This document shows, piece after piece, positions 44,723 to 56,818 of a DNA stretch of 64,000 bases. Location: contig JAIWZP010000003.1 in NCBI GenBank assembly GCA_025201375.1, positions 744,001 through 808,000 on the forward strand, written 5' to 3'. Numbering within the stretch: position 1 is the first letter of the stretch; each line of letters starts with the position of its first letter. The notes beneath the pieces are model-generated. The model saw only the letters and a program-made list of their open reading frames with translations. It had not been told where the DNA came from and searched no databases. Origin of the DNA: Gongronella butleri (lineage: Eukaryota > Mucoromycota > Mucoromycetes > Mucorales > Cunninghamellaceae). A program made the position numbers and the translations under genes.

Positions 44723-46101
44723 ATGGTCGCTATCAAGTTGCAAAAAGAAGAAAACCGCAAGGCCTTTTTGGCGGCTTACCCCCAGCTTGCTGATGAAGTG
44801 CTCCAGGAGCTCAAGAAGTACAACATGCCCGAGGACGCGTATGAGTGGACCAAGGAGGTGAGGGGCAAAAATGAAGAAAACAGGCAAAAATGAACCATTC
44901 ATGCTCAATTGCTCTGTTTTTCTTCTTTAGAATCTGTTTTACAACGTGCCTGGTGGCAAGCTCAACCGCGGCATCTCTGTCGTGGACACCATCCGCATTT
45001 TGAAGGGCGATGCTGTCACGGAAGATGACATTTTCAAGGCCACGGTCCTTGGCTGGTTGGTTGAATTCGTAAGTTTGTGATATGGAAGCGTGGTGTGTGT
45101 AAAAATAAAGGAATTGCATGGCAAAAGAGGCCCATCCAGTGCCGCGAATTTGGGTGATTTGATTGACAAAAAAAAAAAAAAGCGGAAATGGCTGACATTT
45201 CTTTTTTTTTTTTTCTAGTTGCAAGCGTTCTTCCTCGTGTCGGATGACATCATGGATGCGTCCATCACGCGCCGTGGCCAGCCGTGCTGGTACAAGAAGG
45301 ATGGCGTTGGCATGGTGGCCATCAACGACGCGTTTATCCTCGAGTCGTGCATTTACATCTTTTTGAAAAAGTATTTCAAGGCGACCGATTATTACGTCGA
45401 GCTGATTGAGCTGTTCCACGAGGTGACGTTCCAGACGGAATTGGGCCAGCTGTGTGATTTGATCACGGCGCCCGAGGACAATGTCGATTTGAGCAAGTTC
45501 TCCGTGGCCAAGCACAAGTTCATTGTCATTTACAAGACCGCGTTCTACTCGTTCTACCTGCCCGTCGCGCTCGCGATGCTCATGAACGGCGTCAAGAACG
45601 AGGAGGCCTACAACCAGGCGCGTGCCATCCTCATCCCGCTTGGCGAGTATTTCCAAGTCCAGGACGACTATTTGGACTGCTATGGCGACCCTGCCTTTAT
45701 TGGCAAGATCGGTACCGACATTCAGGACAACAAGTGTTCGTGGCTCGTCAACCAAGCGCTCGCCAAGGCTACTCCCGAGCAGCGCAAGATCCTTGATGTA
45801 AGGCGTTTATTCAAAAAGAAAGAGAAAACGCGAGCCATGCCCAATTGGCCGCCACAATGACTCATCCATCCCTTTTTTTTTTCCTTTTACACAGGAAAAC
45901 TATGGCCAAAAGAATGCCGAGGCCGAGGCCAAGGTCAAGGCCCTGTACATTGAGATGGACATTGAGGCCATTTACAAGGCGTATGAAGAAAAGTCGTTCC
46001 AAGAGCTCACCGCTTTGATTGAACAAGTCGATGAGTCGACCGGCGTCAAGAAGCTCGTCTTCACCGAGTTCATGGACAAGATTTACAAGCGCACCAAATA
46101 A
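44723..46101 (+). CDS. ERG20: Farnesyl diphosphate synthase
   Basis: Four exons: 44723-44857, 44931-45068, 45219-45797 and 45895-46101, giving 352 residues. The enzyme condenses isopentenyl diphosphate with dimethylallyl and geranyl diphosphates to make C15 farnesyl diphosphate for sterols, ubiquinone and prenylation. The first Asp-rich motif is D100-D101-I-M-D104, preceded by Phe95-Phe96 at the -5/-4 positions that limit product length to C15. The second is D240-D241-Y-L-D244. The C-terminus is basic (KIYKRTK). A TTTTTGTAG just before the ATG could be the acceptor of a 5'-UTR intron. An upstream in-phase TTG was not used as start. Confidence 0.96.
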
Positions 46102-46140
46102 ACCAGTACCCGTAATCGCGTAGACCCCCATTATTTATCC

Positions 46141-46146
46141 AATAAA
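46141..46146 (+). terminator. Poly(A) signal of the FPP synthase gene
   Basis: AATAAA lies 40 bases after the stop at 46099-46101, the standard distance for a polyadenylation signal. Confidence 0.5.
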
Positions 46147-46327
46147 AAAAGCCATTGTACCCTTTTCTCGTTGTGTTTCCACCTTGGAGTTATTCATGCA
46201 AGAAAAAAAAAAAAAGGAGCGCGCGAGCGGCAATTGGGCAGTGGCTTTTTGACAATAATATAGGGCTCTTGCCCTTTTTGTCACCTCTTTTTCTTCTCTT
46301 TTCGTCTTTTTTGGCTCTTTTTTCCTC

Positions 46328-47585
46328 ATGTCTCTTTCCCCTGGAGCGGCACCGACGCACCTCGACGATACCCAGCAAATACCCAGTGCACAGGACGACA
46401 CGCAGTGCCAAGTGTGCCGGCAACAAGCGTGGAAATACAAGTGTCCGCGGTGCGGCCGGCGCAGCTGCTCTGTTGCGTGCGTCAAACAGCACAAGGCCGA
46501 TCAGGGCTGCTCCGGCGAGCGAAGCAAAACACACTTTGTCGGCAAAGACGCGTATAATGAAGGAATTATGATGAGCGGTACGACCATCGGCGAGGGCGCA
46601 GCACGCAAAAAGGCATGCTTTGGCTCATTTTTCTCTCTTTACTCAAATTTGACAGATTACGTCTATCTCGAGGACGTGGCGCGCATCTCAGACAACGTGA
46701 CGCGACACCGAATGCAAGAATACAAAGCGCCAAAGGCACACAATTTGCGCTCAAAGGCGCTTTTCCGCCAAGCGCGTCAAATCGGCATTCGATACCGCGT
46801 CCTGCCCTTTGGCATGTCCAAACACGCTGCCAACCGATCCAATTACAACGCAAAGTACGTGTTTTTAGGCAACGTGCATCCATTGCATTACGGAAATCAG
46901 TGCAAATGCTTATTATCCCCATTTTTTTTTCATTGCCTAGGTTTAAGCAAATCTTTTGGACCATGGAGTTTTTGTTCCCTGACGCCGGCAACAAGCGCGT
47001 CTTGGATCACGGGTAAGGCGCGCGAGGCTGAGCATTAGTTGTGCTATGAATAGACCGCTGAGTTTTTTTTTATTTTTTTATTTTGTTTTTAGCAACCTTG
47101 GAGACCGGACGCTGCGCCAAGTGCTTGACAATTTGCTGTTTACGTCGACGCCGCACGGGCGACAAGACTATGCGACTCTGCGGCACGAGCTCCGTGCGTA
47201 CGTGGAGGCAGGGATGGACGCATGGACAATTGGGCTGAAACAGGACCGGAGCCGGATCAATCTAACGCCGTGGCTAGACCGGCCCGTCAATGACTGTCTC
47301 AAGCACGAGACCGTGATCGAATACCCCAGCATCGTGATCTGGCTGCACAATGCGCCTGAACTTGCCCCAAAAAAGGATGACGTCGACAATTCCGACGCCA
47401 AGCGTCAAGACCACCCCAGCGACAATGACCAGGACGACCATGAAAGCGACGATGCAAGCAGCAGCCGCCGCAGCAGCATCAGTGACGATGATAAAGACGT
47501 CGATGATCAGCCACAAAAAGAGGCAAAGCAAGAAAATGAGATACAAATGGCACCGGCACCGCCAAGCGACGCAGCAAATCATTGA
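46328..47585 (+). CDS. BCD1: Box C/D snoRNP assembly factor Bcd1 (ZNHIT6), HIT zinc finger
   Basis: Four exons: 46328-46577, 46656-46854, 46941-47012 and 47093-47585, giving 337 residues. The zf-HIT is at C27, C30, C39, C42, C47, C51, H55 and C61, the full set of zinc ligands. The following block (YVYLEDVARISDNVTRHR) and the downstream LPFGMSKHAANRSNYNAK and FWTMEFLFPDA segments are characteristic of Bcd1 rather than other HIT-finger proteins. Bcd1 is a nuclear factor needed for box C/D snoRNA accumulation. The tail (about 280-337) is acidic and Lys/Gln-rich. The stop lies 369 bases before the next same-strand gene. Confidence 0.85.
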
Positions 47586-47954
47586 CCACGACAATGGACG
47601 ACAAGCAAACATCGACGTGGCAAGAGGCAATAGCGGCCTCAAAGGCAGCCAAGCAGGGTCATCGACACCATGTGACCTCTTCCTTTTGAGTGGTTGCCCC
47701 TTTGTCTTCCCCCCCCTTTTTTTTTCCATCCATCCCGCATTTGACAATTCGAAAATGATTGATTTCTTTTGTGTTCGTTCTCCCGCACATTTCCATTTCC
47801 TTGGTTTCCAAATTGGGATCACAGCATGCCTTTGACACCAGCAAAAAACCCAATAAAAGCGGGCCATCCGATCTTTTTTTACTTTTTTTTTCTCTTTTTC
47901 CTTCTTGCTCTTTTTCCCTTTCATCTCTTTTACATCCTCTCCCCCTTACTTGCT
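47586..47954. other. Intergenic, 369 bases, PITP promoter
   Basis: Non-coding. From about 47870 to 47945 it is almost entirely C/T on the + strand, directly before the ATG at 47955. Confidence 0.5.
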
Positions 47955-49141
47955 ATGCTCATCAAGGAATTCCGAGTCATTAACAACTGCTCGCAGGCTG
48001 AATATCAAGTCGGTAAGCGTCCTTTTTCTTTGTTTTGTGTTTCTTTTGCTTTTGCCTTTTTGCCACGCGACACCCTGTAAACTTTTTTTTTGGTCTTTTT
48101 AGCGCAACTGTTCTCGACAGCGCAGGCGTCCAAGGAGACGACGGGCGGCGGCGAGGGCGTTGAGGTGCTTAAAAACGAGCCATATGAAAAGGACGGTCAA
48201 AAGGGCCAATACACGTACAAGATCTACCGCCTGGCCTCGCGTGTGCCTGCGTTTGTGCGTGCCATTGCGCCGCATGGTGCCCTCGATTTGTATGAAGAGG
48301 TAAAAATGGCATGAAAAAGCCGAGAAAACAGCTATTTGAGTGATTTCGGTGCCTGCATTGGCAACAAGCATGCATTTTGCTTTTCTCTTTGTCTGAGAAG
48401 GTTGCTATGACAACCATGCACGTCCGCATTCTGTCGTTGGTGCCATTGGCTCGAAATCTGACGCTCCATTTTCTTCCATTTAGGCATGGAATGCATACCC
48501 CTACTGCAAAACTGGTAAGATTTCGTTCACCACACGGCCATTTACGACCTTTGAGGAACAAAAAAAAAAAAAAAAGAAAAAAAAAGGAGGCTGGCATTGG
48601 GGAACGGGGGCGGATGGGTGACGCTCGGTGTGGGTGTGTTGGGGCACGGGGGGTGATCAAAAAGAGGGGAGCGATCAGGGCTTTTAAAGCAAAACTTGCT
48701 TTGAGCCGCGCGCCATGGACACTATTGACATGGCAAGGCAGGGTCTGGATTGGGTTTGGGAAAAAAAAAAAAAAGAGAACCCTACTGCACGCTTGGCGTC
48801 ATTGTCGTCCCCCCGCGTCGCCAAAAAAAAAAAAAAAAAAAGCAACACATCGACTCATCTGACCACTTTTCCCCCCCTCCCCAACCCCTTTTTTTTCGTC
48901 CCTTTCAGTGCTCAAGGTAACGAAGAAGAGCGTCATTGGCCGGTACAAAAAGGAATTGCAGTTGAGACTGACATTGTTTTCATAGAATGGCTGGCTCAAG
49001 GATAATTTCTCGATTGTCTACGAGACCCTGCACGTTGATGGCAGCCGCGGCGAGCTGGAAAATGCCCTGAACCTCACCAAAGAAGGTAAGAAAAAAAAGG
49101 AGAGATCATCCATGCTGTGTGCGACGCGCGCCGCCAATTGG

Positions 49142-49172
<31 letters not shown>

Positions 49173-49921
49173 CTCGCGACGTTTCCAAACCTCAAGAACA
49201 AGACGCACTCACTCATGCTCGCTTTTTTTACCTCCTTGTTTTAGAGTTGAAGAAGCGCGAGGTGGTGATCATCGACATTGCTCACGACAAGATCGACAGC
49301 AAGGACTATAAGCCGGCCGAGGACCCCAAGCTGTTCCATTCGCAAAAGACGGGCCGAGGTCCCCTGGTAGACCCTGAATGGCAAAAGCAATGTGATCCCG
49401 TGATGACATGCTACAAGGTAAGAGAGACAAAACAGAACGCCTGCTCTCTTCCTCTTCCCAATGGGCTCAAATTGTGTTTTTTTTTTTCTAGTTGGTCTAT
49501 ATCGAGTTCAAGTGGTTCGGCCTGCAGTCGCGAACCGAGTCCTTTATTGCCAATTCCATTCATAATCTATTCATCAAGTTCCATAGGTAAGGAAAGGGTC
49601 TCGCCCCTCCGCGGTCTGGGTGGCGGCCGCTAAAATCAAGCATTGGCTCACAAACCTTCTTTTTTTATAACTTTTTTTTCTAATAGACAATTGTTCTGCT
49701 GGACTGATGAATGGTACGGCATGACGATTGACGACATTCGACGCATGGAGGAGCAAACCAAGAAGGAATTGGACGAGAAGCGCATGGAAAACGCGGGCAA
49801 TGGATTGTTGCACCCGCCTTCCATTCACGACTCGGGCAATGGCTCGATCAATGGCTCCATCCGAAATGGCTCGATCAAGAACCCCTCCATCAAGTCCAAG
49901 CGCTCCATCCTTGGCAAATAG
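47955..49921 (+). CDS. Phosphatidylinositol transfer protein (class I START-like)
   Basis: Eight exons: 47955-48012, 48103-48299, 48484-48514, 48909-48916, 48986-49085, 49245-49417, 49492-49586 and 49687-49921, giving 298 residues. Family landmarks in order are the start IKEFRV, the sequence [33 protein letters not shown], the [14 protein letters not shown] block, and the C-terminal [15 protein letters not shown] and [20 protein letters not shown] segments. Such proteins exchange phosphatidylinositol and phosphatidylcholine between membranes and support phosphoinositide signalling. The fourth exon is only eight bases (TGCTCAAG). It is needed to keep phase and supplies V-L-K between CKT and NGWLKDNF. 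The tail has a run of NGSI-type repeats. This PITP type is found in animals, oomycetes and some early fungi more than in yeasts. Confidence 0.92.
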
Positions 49922-50509
49922 AACACGTCAAACACCTCGACAGCGACCGCGTTTTTGTTTCTTACCCCCTCTTTTTTGTTACTTTTCTCGCACACACGCA
50001 CAACACCTCTCATCCCTTGTTCTTGTTGTATCTGCAGCATCACTTTCAGTTCTTCCGGTCGCCTTTTCCTTTCTTTTTTCCTCCGCACTCTCGCAGTAGA
50101 CTTGATTTCAAGAAAGCATTTTGGTTTTTTTTTTTATTTATGATTAAATATTTGGCATTCCCTCTATTTTGACACGAGCTGAGACGACCGTGACATGGTC
50201 ATGGATGATTGGGCAAAGGCAGGGCGGGTATCATTCGCGTGATCGTGGGTTGACACGCGACGCGTCCGTTTTTTTTTTCTTTTTTTTTGTTTTTGTGCAA
50301 TGTTGTGCCATGCTGCGCGTCCAATTGCATGCCTGAGAATGCATTTGGGTGTGCATATTGTGTTGCCGGTAAAGACAAATGCCACGACGTTCAAAAAAGG
50401 TGTTGCTGATCCATTGAGATCGAAATGGCCGCCTTTTGTGAATTCCTGTGACTTTGCCGGCATGGAATAGGGGGGGGCGAGCATTGAAGATTGTTGGAAG
50501 CCCTGACGG
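49922..50509. other. Convergent intergenic region, 588 bases
   Basis: 3' flanks of the PITP gene (+) and the GatC gene (-). Contains T runs; no gene is seen. Confidence 0.45.
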
Positions 50510-51003
50510 CTACTCGGCCGAAGGCGTGGACAATGACGGCACGGTATAAAAGTAGCCCTGTGTGTTTCGCGCGTTTTTGAGTAGTGTGCGGCCGGCGATG
50601 TCGGTATTTGGTGTGTCGTCGCGCACGTCAAGGCTGTGTTTGGGGTCGTGGATGTGAATTAGCGGCTGGATGTCGATCTGCCCGCCCTGAATGGTGCCGA
50701 TAAAGTGCGTGAGGTCGTTCATGTCATTGGCAAGCGCCGAGTCTGAGCGTGGCCGCAGCTGTGCAAGCCGACACAGATGATCCAATTGTTTCTGTGGCAT
50801 CGTCGCCTTGTGCTCGTCAGGCAGCAGGCTTGTTACCGACCACGTCGGCTTGAGGGGCTGAACCCAAGAAAAAAAAATACACAATTGAGTGTCAAGGCGC
50901 AATTCGTGTTTTTTATGATTTTTTTTTCCACGAGTATTCTTACCAAAGCGTCAGCGTCGACAGCACAGCGCGTGGTAAAGGAGCGGCGAGCCAGACGAAG
51001 CAT
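50510..51003 (-). CDS. GATC: Mitochondrial glutamyl-tRNA(Gln) amidotransferase subunit C
   Basis: Two exons on the minus strand: 51003-50944 and 50857-50510, giving 135 residues. The N-terminus MLRLARRSFTTR is a typical mitochondrial presequence. The GatC core follows: WSVTSLLPDE, then QLDHLCRLAQLRP, then DLTHFIGTIQ, LDVRDDTPN, and the end LLKNARNTQGYFYTVP. GatC stabilises the GatA-GatB heterodimer that converts Glu-tRNA(Gln) to Gln-tRNA(Gln) in mitochondria. The start codon lies 160 bases from that of the divergent Sam37 gene, also mitochondrial. Confidence 0.88.
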
Positions 51004-51163
51004 AGCGGATCGCAAAACGTTGAAAAAAAAAAAATTGAAAGAAAAAAGAAAGATAGCGTCACCTGCTTGGATTTTGGCCGGGGTCCAGCATTCAAAAGGG
51101 CGGAGTCTGTTCCCCCCGTTGTCCAATTTCTTTCTTTGCTTTGTTCTTTTGGATTTTTTTTAA
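51004..51163. promoter_or_regulatory. Shared 160-base promoter between GATC (-) and SAM37 (+)
   Basis: The two start codons face away from each other across 160 bases. There is an A-rich block (51021-51050) on the GATC side and a C/T-rich block (51112-51162) containing GTCCAATTTC, a CCAAT-type sequence, on the SAM37 side. Confidence 0.55.
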
Positions 51164-52604
51164 ATGTCGTCTCTGCAGCTGTATGTTTGGGGCCCTGCGC
51201 TCGGCGCACCATCTATCGACCCCAGGTGCATTGTCATTGAGGCGTATCTGCGCGTCCTCGGCCTGCCCTACACTATTGTCCACGCCAACGATCCGCAAAC
51301 GAGCCCAACAGGTACCTTTTTGGTCCGAGATCTGCTTGAAATTCACTTTTTTTTTTTTTTTTTCCCTAAAAGGCGAGCTCCCTCTGCTCAAACACGGTCC
51401 GTCGTGGATTGCCGGTGTCGATCGCATCCTTGCGCACCTCGCCAAGCACGGCCACGACGCCAATGCCAATCTGTCGCCCGTCGACCAGGCCGATGCTCAA
51501 GCGTAAAGCTATTTCGCGCTACAAAAAGGCCGATCCATTGCGCTGATCTGACTTTTTTTTTCTCTTTTTCTCCAGGTACAAGGCTTTGGCGCAGGAGAGA
51601 CTCTATGATTGCATGGTAAAATATTGCACTGATTTCTTTTTTTTTTAAAAAAAAAGTCATGGATTTGAAAATCTCATGTATTATTTTTTTCTTTTCCGCA
51701 GCTTTACACGTGGTATGCAGATATGACGAACTTTGTCAAATCGATCCGCCCGACGTACGCACAATTGCTCGCGTTTCCCAGCAAGTATCTCGTGCCAATT
51801 CAGCTCAAAAAGAGCGCCAAAGCGCGTCTCGCAAAGTACAATGTCGAAATTCTGTCCGATGACGCGACGCTTCCCGAGAACGAGCACGAAGAAATGAAGG
51901 AATTGCAGCGCACTGGCTGGCATCACGTAAGAACGGGACGAATTGGCGCGTCTTCTGGCCAAAGCAAGGCGTCTCATCTTGTTTTTTTTTCGATAGATGT
52001 ACCGGTTAGCACGCGAGACGTACCGTGTTTTGGACGACAAGCTCGGTGACAAGTCGTACATGTTTGGTGAAACGTAAGACACGCAAAAAAATAAGAGAGC
52101 GTGAGTTGGGCGCGCGCGCAAAACAACAGAAATGGCTCATTTTCTTGATTTTTTTCTAGCGCGTCGACGCTGGATTGCATTGTGTTTGGGCACCTTGCGC
52201 TGCATTACTACCCGGAGTTGCCGCACCGTCGCCTGCAGCACATTTTAAAAGTCGAATACCCGCGCCTGGCGCGCTATTGCGAGCGTTTCCACGCGTCGTA
52301 TTTTGCCGAGGACAGCCAGCTGTCGCCTGCCGCGGCAGACGTGCCGTCGCTGTGGAAGATGGTGTGGCAGCAGCCGCTCGCGTACTTGTCGTCCATCCGC
52401 ACCACACCAGACACCTCGGGCAAAGCCAAACCCGTAAAGTCAGACGCGCAAATCGAGTTTGAAAAGAAGCGCATCTGGTCCTTTGCGGGCGGATTCACGT
52501 TCCTGCTCGCCTACATCATCTACAATGGCCTCATCAGCGTAGAAATCGTCGATGACGACGGCTATGAGCAAATTGAATACATGGACGACGAAGATTTGGA
52601 ATAA
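51164..52604 (+). CDS. SAM37: Sam37/metaxin-like mitochondrial outer membrane import protein
   Basis: Six exons: 51164-51311, 51373-51502, 51576-51615, 51702-51926, 51997-52073 and 52160-52604, giving 354 residues. The N-terminal half has the thioredoxin-like start of metaxins (LQLYVWGPALGAPSIDPRCI, then EAYLRVLGLPYTIVHANDP). The middle has a GST-C-like helical part with the metaxin block TLDCIVFGHLALHYYPELPH. The C-terminus carries one hydrophobic helix at about 313-334 (SFAGGFTFLLAYIIYNGL) and an acidic tail. Metaxin/Sam37 is a subunit of the sorting and assembly machinery that inserts beta-barrel proteins. Orthology to Sam37 versus metaxin-2 is not decided by inspection, but the C-terminal anchor favours Sam37/metaxin-1. 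Confidence 0.85.
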
Positions 52605-53329
52605 AATCATCATCTCGGCATCTTTTTTATATTTTTTATCCGCGTCACTCGACTGGTGCCTAGCAATGGTGCAATGAATTCACGCGCGTGCAGGTTTCGG
52701 AGTGTGTCGATGGCCACATTTATCTGGTTAAAAACGCCAAGAGTGTGTCAAATTGCAAAATATTGGGAAAAAAGCCAAGGCATTACATTCAAAAGCAGCT
52801 GGCACTGGCCTTGCGGTGACATGGTGATGCACCCCGAAATTCTAAAGGCACGTTGACTGTTCACAAATCACTGCATCAATCGTGGTCAGTGGATGTGAGC
52901 GCAAAGTAAGCAAAAACAATATTTTCGCATAAATGAAGCGCTTGATCCACATGAAATGCGTGTTTTTCAATCAGTGGTTGTCAAGGCTGTGCCAGGTTTT
53001 CTCTCAAGCTTACGCGCGCGCACCTGGAGGCCACATGGATCGCATGCAAAGAGCCAGAAATATAAATTCCGCCAAAAATCGTGACAATTACTCCAGAGGA
53101 AATGTCAGAATCACCACGAAACTTGAAAGGTAGCAGAATCGTGCATCGTTTTGCACTTTTTAGTATGCTACAATTAAGCGACTTTTACGCACGTTGAGGA
53201 GATAATGAACATATAACGCGTGTTCAAGTCAAAAGTGTGAAACGTCGATAAAAAGGCTCTGTCTTTCAGTTTTGCAGTAATCATAAATCGTCTGTTTTTA
53301 TTCAAAAGAACATGAGAAAGGGAACCCTA
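52605..53329. other. Convergent intergenic region, 725 bases
   Basis: I see no gene and no strong similarity to the R1 or R2 repeats. It is A+T-rich. Confidence 0.45.
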
Positions 53330-54671
53330 TTAGAGGTCAGCACCAGTGTACCCGGTTACTCTCTCCTTTAACAAGTTATCCGTGAAATCCCAGAGTTCCT
53401 TGGCATTAGCATCGCTTGAGGCAAACTTTGAGACGCCGGCGGGCTGACTAGAAGGCGAATAATATGCTGCTTTGATATTTTGTTCTTCCACCTCAGGGCT
53501 GGTGGCCACATAAAGCTGGCCCAAGGCGCCAACTTCCGGTTCGACGCCAATGATTTTCACGACGAGCCCCATCAGGAACGTATGGTAGTGGCGGCTCAGG
53601 TCGGTGCGCGACGCACCAGGATGGCTTGCATTCACGTACACCTGATTAAAAGCATCACAAGGGATTAGATCATAGTCTATTTAGCATAGTCTTTTTTCTC
53701 ATACATCAGTGACACCACGTGCTTCCAAGCGTTTCTGGAGTTCTCGGGTGAACAAAATGTTGAAAGCCTTTTTTAAATGAAAACATAAAGTGAGAAATAC
53801 ATGAATCGACACATTTCTTTTGCAGCTTTTACCTTAGTGAGGCCATATTGCGACACAGGACCATAATTTTTGCTCTCATTGATGTGCTTAAGATCCAATT
53901 TTCCGCGAGGTACATGGTGTGTGCCTGAACTGACGTTGACAATGCGGCTAGGAGCAGAAGCTTCCAACAGAGGCAAAAGTTCCATTGTCAAATAAAAGTG
54001 AGAAACGTGATTTGTGGCAAACTGCGTCTCAATTCCTAGAAAAAAAAAAGGATTAAAAAGAACATACAGTACGCAATTTTCTGGCCTGAGTGTGAACCTT
54101 TACCATCTTCACTGAGTCCATAGGGACACATCTAAAATGAGAGGCAAATATCAGAAACACGTATTTTGTGAAGAATGTGGCCGAGTCAGAGGCAAGGCTC
54201 AATGGAAACTTACCATCACGCCTGCATTGTTCATCAGAATGTGCAGCTTGTCATGACGTTGCTTATAGATTTCCGTAAAACGCTTGACAGACTGCAGCGA
54301 GAGCAGATCAAGCTGAATAAATTCCACTTTTTCGCTGCCTGTCACCTTTTTGATCTCTTCGATCGCCTTGAGCGCCTTTTCTTCAGTTCGACTGGCCACG
54401 ACACTATAGGAAAAAGTCAAGTCACGCCTTTTTTTTTTTTTTAACCAAAAGTATCATTGGAACTTACACATGGCAGCCATTGCGGGCCATTTCAAGAGCA
54501 CAGACGCGGCCAAGCTAAGTTTCGTGATCCAGGCGTTAATAAACTTAAACAAAATATGACAGCTCTTGCCGCTCATTTGCTTACTCCAGTGTTGGCACCA
54601 GTGACAATGGCAAATTTGCCAGTGAGATCAGGAATATCCGTGAGTTCAAAGTGATTTTTCGAGAAAAACAT
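53330..54671 (-). CDS. Short-chain dehydrogenase/reductase (retinol-dehydrogenase-like)
   Basis: Seven exons on the minus strand: 54671-54585, 54514-54468, 54403-54214, 54131-54104, 54035-53833, 53767-53705 and 53641-53330, giving 309 residues. The nucleotide-binding motif is T24-G25-x3-G29-L-G31. The NNAG motif is at 103-106, the active-site serine in NVSSG is at about 153-154, and the catalytic Y181-x3-K185 is present. The arrangement, with NHVSHFYLTMELLPLLEAS and VNASHPGASRTDL blocks, is that of RDH11-14/WW-oxidoreductase-like enzymes, usually NADP-dependent. The substrate is unknown. The gene lies between a convergent mitochondrial gene and repeat R1-C. Codon use is less C/G-ending than in neighbours such as FPP synthase, suggesting lower expression or different ancestry. 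Confidence 0.88.
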
Positions 54672-56818
54672 GATTTGCAAAGGAAAAACAAATCTCCCTG
54701 CAATTCATTGTTCTTAACCTTTATATTTGTTTGATCGGCGGCATTTTATTTTATTCCTGCTGTAGGGAGAGGTGCCGAAATGACGACTGTTGCCAAAAAA
54801 GGCGTCCAATTCGCAGAAAGTCATGCGTCATGCAATGCCAAATTAGGTACACTTTCACTTTGTGATCTCCTTTTGAAAAAAATCAATGCAAATCTATAGG
54901 AAAAGAAATGAAACTTTGAAGAAACCAGGATCATGCTGCTCTCTTTCCTTTGTGAATCGGCGTGATCGTGCGATGGCACGAAAGTTTCAGGCGAAAAAAT
55001 TGAAGGGAAATGATTCATTTGAGCGCGTGGTCATCATAAAAAGACAGTTTACACTGTTCGACATTGTCCATGAAATCGCGCATTTTGGCCCTCTCCCTTT
55101 TTTTGCTTTTTATGGGGGTATATTTGACATTTGGCAGAGCACATCAACGCGATTGTGGTGTCAACAAGAGAGCCAGCTTGGCAAAAAGCTTAATGCACCT
55201 GTTGCCTGAAATGTTCTAATGAGTTTTCGCCGGGTTTGCTATTAAAAACTAGATTTTGCACAGTCATCACATTTATTACAGTACTGCACCAATGTACTAG
55301 TCGATGCCAACAAAAGCTGAAGATCATGGTGTGTGTGCGTTCCTCGACCATCAACTGATTCAAATTTGAGACCATTTGAACAGTCCATTGACGAACACGT
55401 CAAAAAAAGGAATATATTAGCAGCCATCTATAGGGGTCGCACCCATCATGCACCACGTGACATCTAAATGCGCATCAATGTGAGCTAGGAAGCTCATAGA
55501 TTTGAGAGGCAGCGTTTACAAGTCGATTAAAAGCCATTTGAATATGCTCTACGAGCAGATCAAAATTTGGTCGCGACGAGCACCCAAATCCAAAAGGGAA
55601 AAATTAGGCCTTCAGTATGCTGCCAAACTTGCACACAAGAGAATCCGCACGGAGAAACCACCAAAAAAATAAAAAAAAAAAAGGGATCCATTTGCTGGTT
55701 AACGAGCAATGGGCAGTTTTAGATTAAATTTCAAAGTCGAATTGCACAGGAAGAACGCGTCCAAAGAACCGCACTGATGCATCCACTACCAAGAGAGGCG
55801 TCAGGGGCATGGATTTGATAAGAGCAGGCGCGTGGGGACTCGACGTTTGACGCGCTTTATCACGCGTCCAAGTTGCCCCGCAAATGAACTGCTCGCATCG
55901 ATTGTGCTTGAAACTTGCTTTTTGCAACGATCATCCATATCCACGTACACGGTCGATTGTACTCTTTCTAGTGGTCTTTGTTTCGTGGCTCTGTGACCAA
56001 TTTTCGTCGACTTTGACTTGAGGCGAAAAAAGGGGCAATTTGCATTTTACGCGAAAGCCGGTCGATGGATCCCAGTGTTTTATTGCATTAATGTCGGTGA
56101 ATGAGGTGTGCTTACCATATGTTTGAATGATGTGGCGATCTAAGGACCTAAAATTCACCGTTTCAAATCCTCGACTGTACCCCTAGGAAAATCCGCGATT
56201 TTGAAAATCGACATTTGCTCGTCATCCAGTGGCCGCAGCGTCCAAAGGGCAGGCTTCTTTGAACGAGAAAACTTGGAATCATTTGTGTGTGTAGATGCGA
56301 TGGCCTTGTACGTTTGCAAATTTATCGACATACAAGCAAAACACACCAAACCAACTAAAATCGCACTTTTTTTCATCATTTATCGCGTCCATCTCACGTT
56401 TTTATTGTTCCGCAGAACGCGACTGGACATCTGAAATAACGACAAATACATTTAAAGCACATCGGCGAGCGCAAAGGTGCCAGAGTCGAGCATTCATTTT
56501 TTAAATCGCACGATTTCGAGGTTGCTGGCGCTCCAGCGGTCCTACCTCTGTCAAATTTGGGCTTGTTGTCTCTCACAGCTCCTTGTATCATGTAAAGTTT
56601 GTGGCCTTTATGGCTGTTCTTGGAGAAGAAAAGATCGAAATACGACAATGCGCGACTGCCGATGCCTTTTATTTTTCTTGCCGCCAAGGCTGCCAAAAAA
56701 GGCAATGGCGAATAGAGCAAGAATTTCGGAGTGCCAATTTGCCACGGCGTGCAGCGAGTTTGGCTTGTTTTCACACCTGAGCTCCCCTTTCACCTCCTCT
56801 TTCGCTGCCTTTTTCACC
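54672..56818. other. Intergenic region with repeat copy R1-C
   Basis: No supported gene in 2.1 kb. R1-C covers about 55590-56300, with possible weaker similarity to R1-A starting near 55250. The last 120 bases are the E2 promoter. Confidence 0.55.
55590..56300 (+). repeat. Dispersed repeat R1, copy C
   Basis: Same order as R1-A: GCCAAACTTGCACACAAGAGAA (55622), TTTTAGATTAAATTTCAAAG (55710), the hairpin at 55849-55868, TTTTACGCGAAAGCCGGTCGATGGA (56046), ATATGTTTGAATGATGTGGCGATCTAAGGACC (56117), CCTCGACTGTACCCCTAGG (56168) and CTTTGAACGAGAAAACTTGGAATC (56260). It is shorter and more divergent than A and B in the middle. Confidence 0.7.

Noticed and set aside
55250..55590. Left extension of R1-C matching 19140-19478
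   Set aside because: A few short blocks (for example GAGACCATT) agree, but not enough to include without an alignment.
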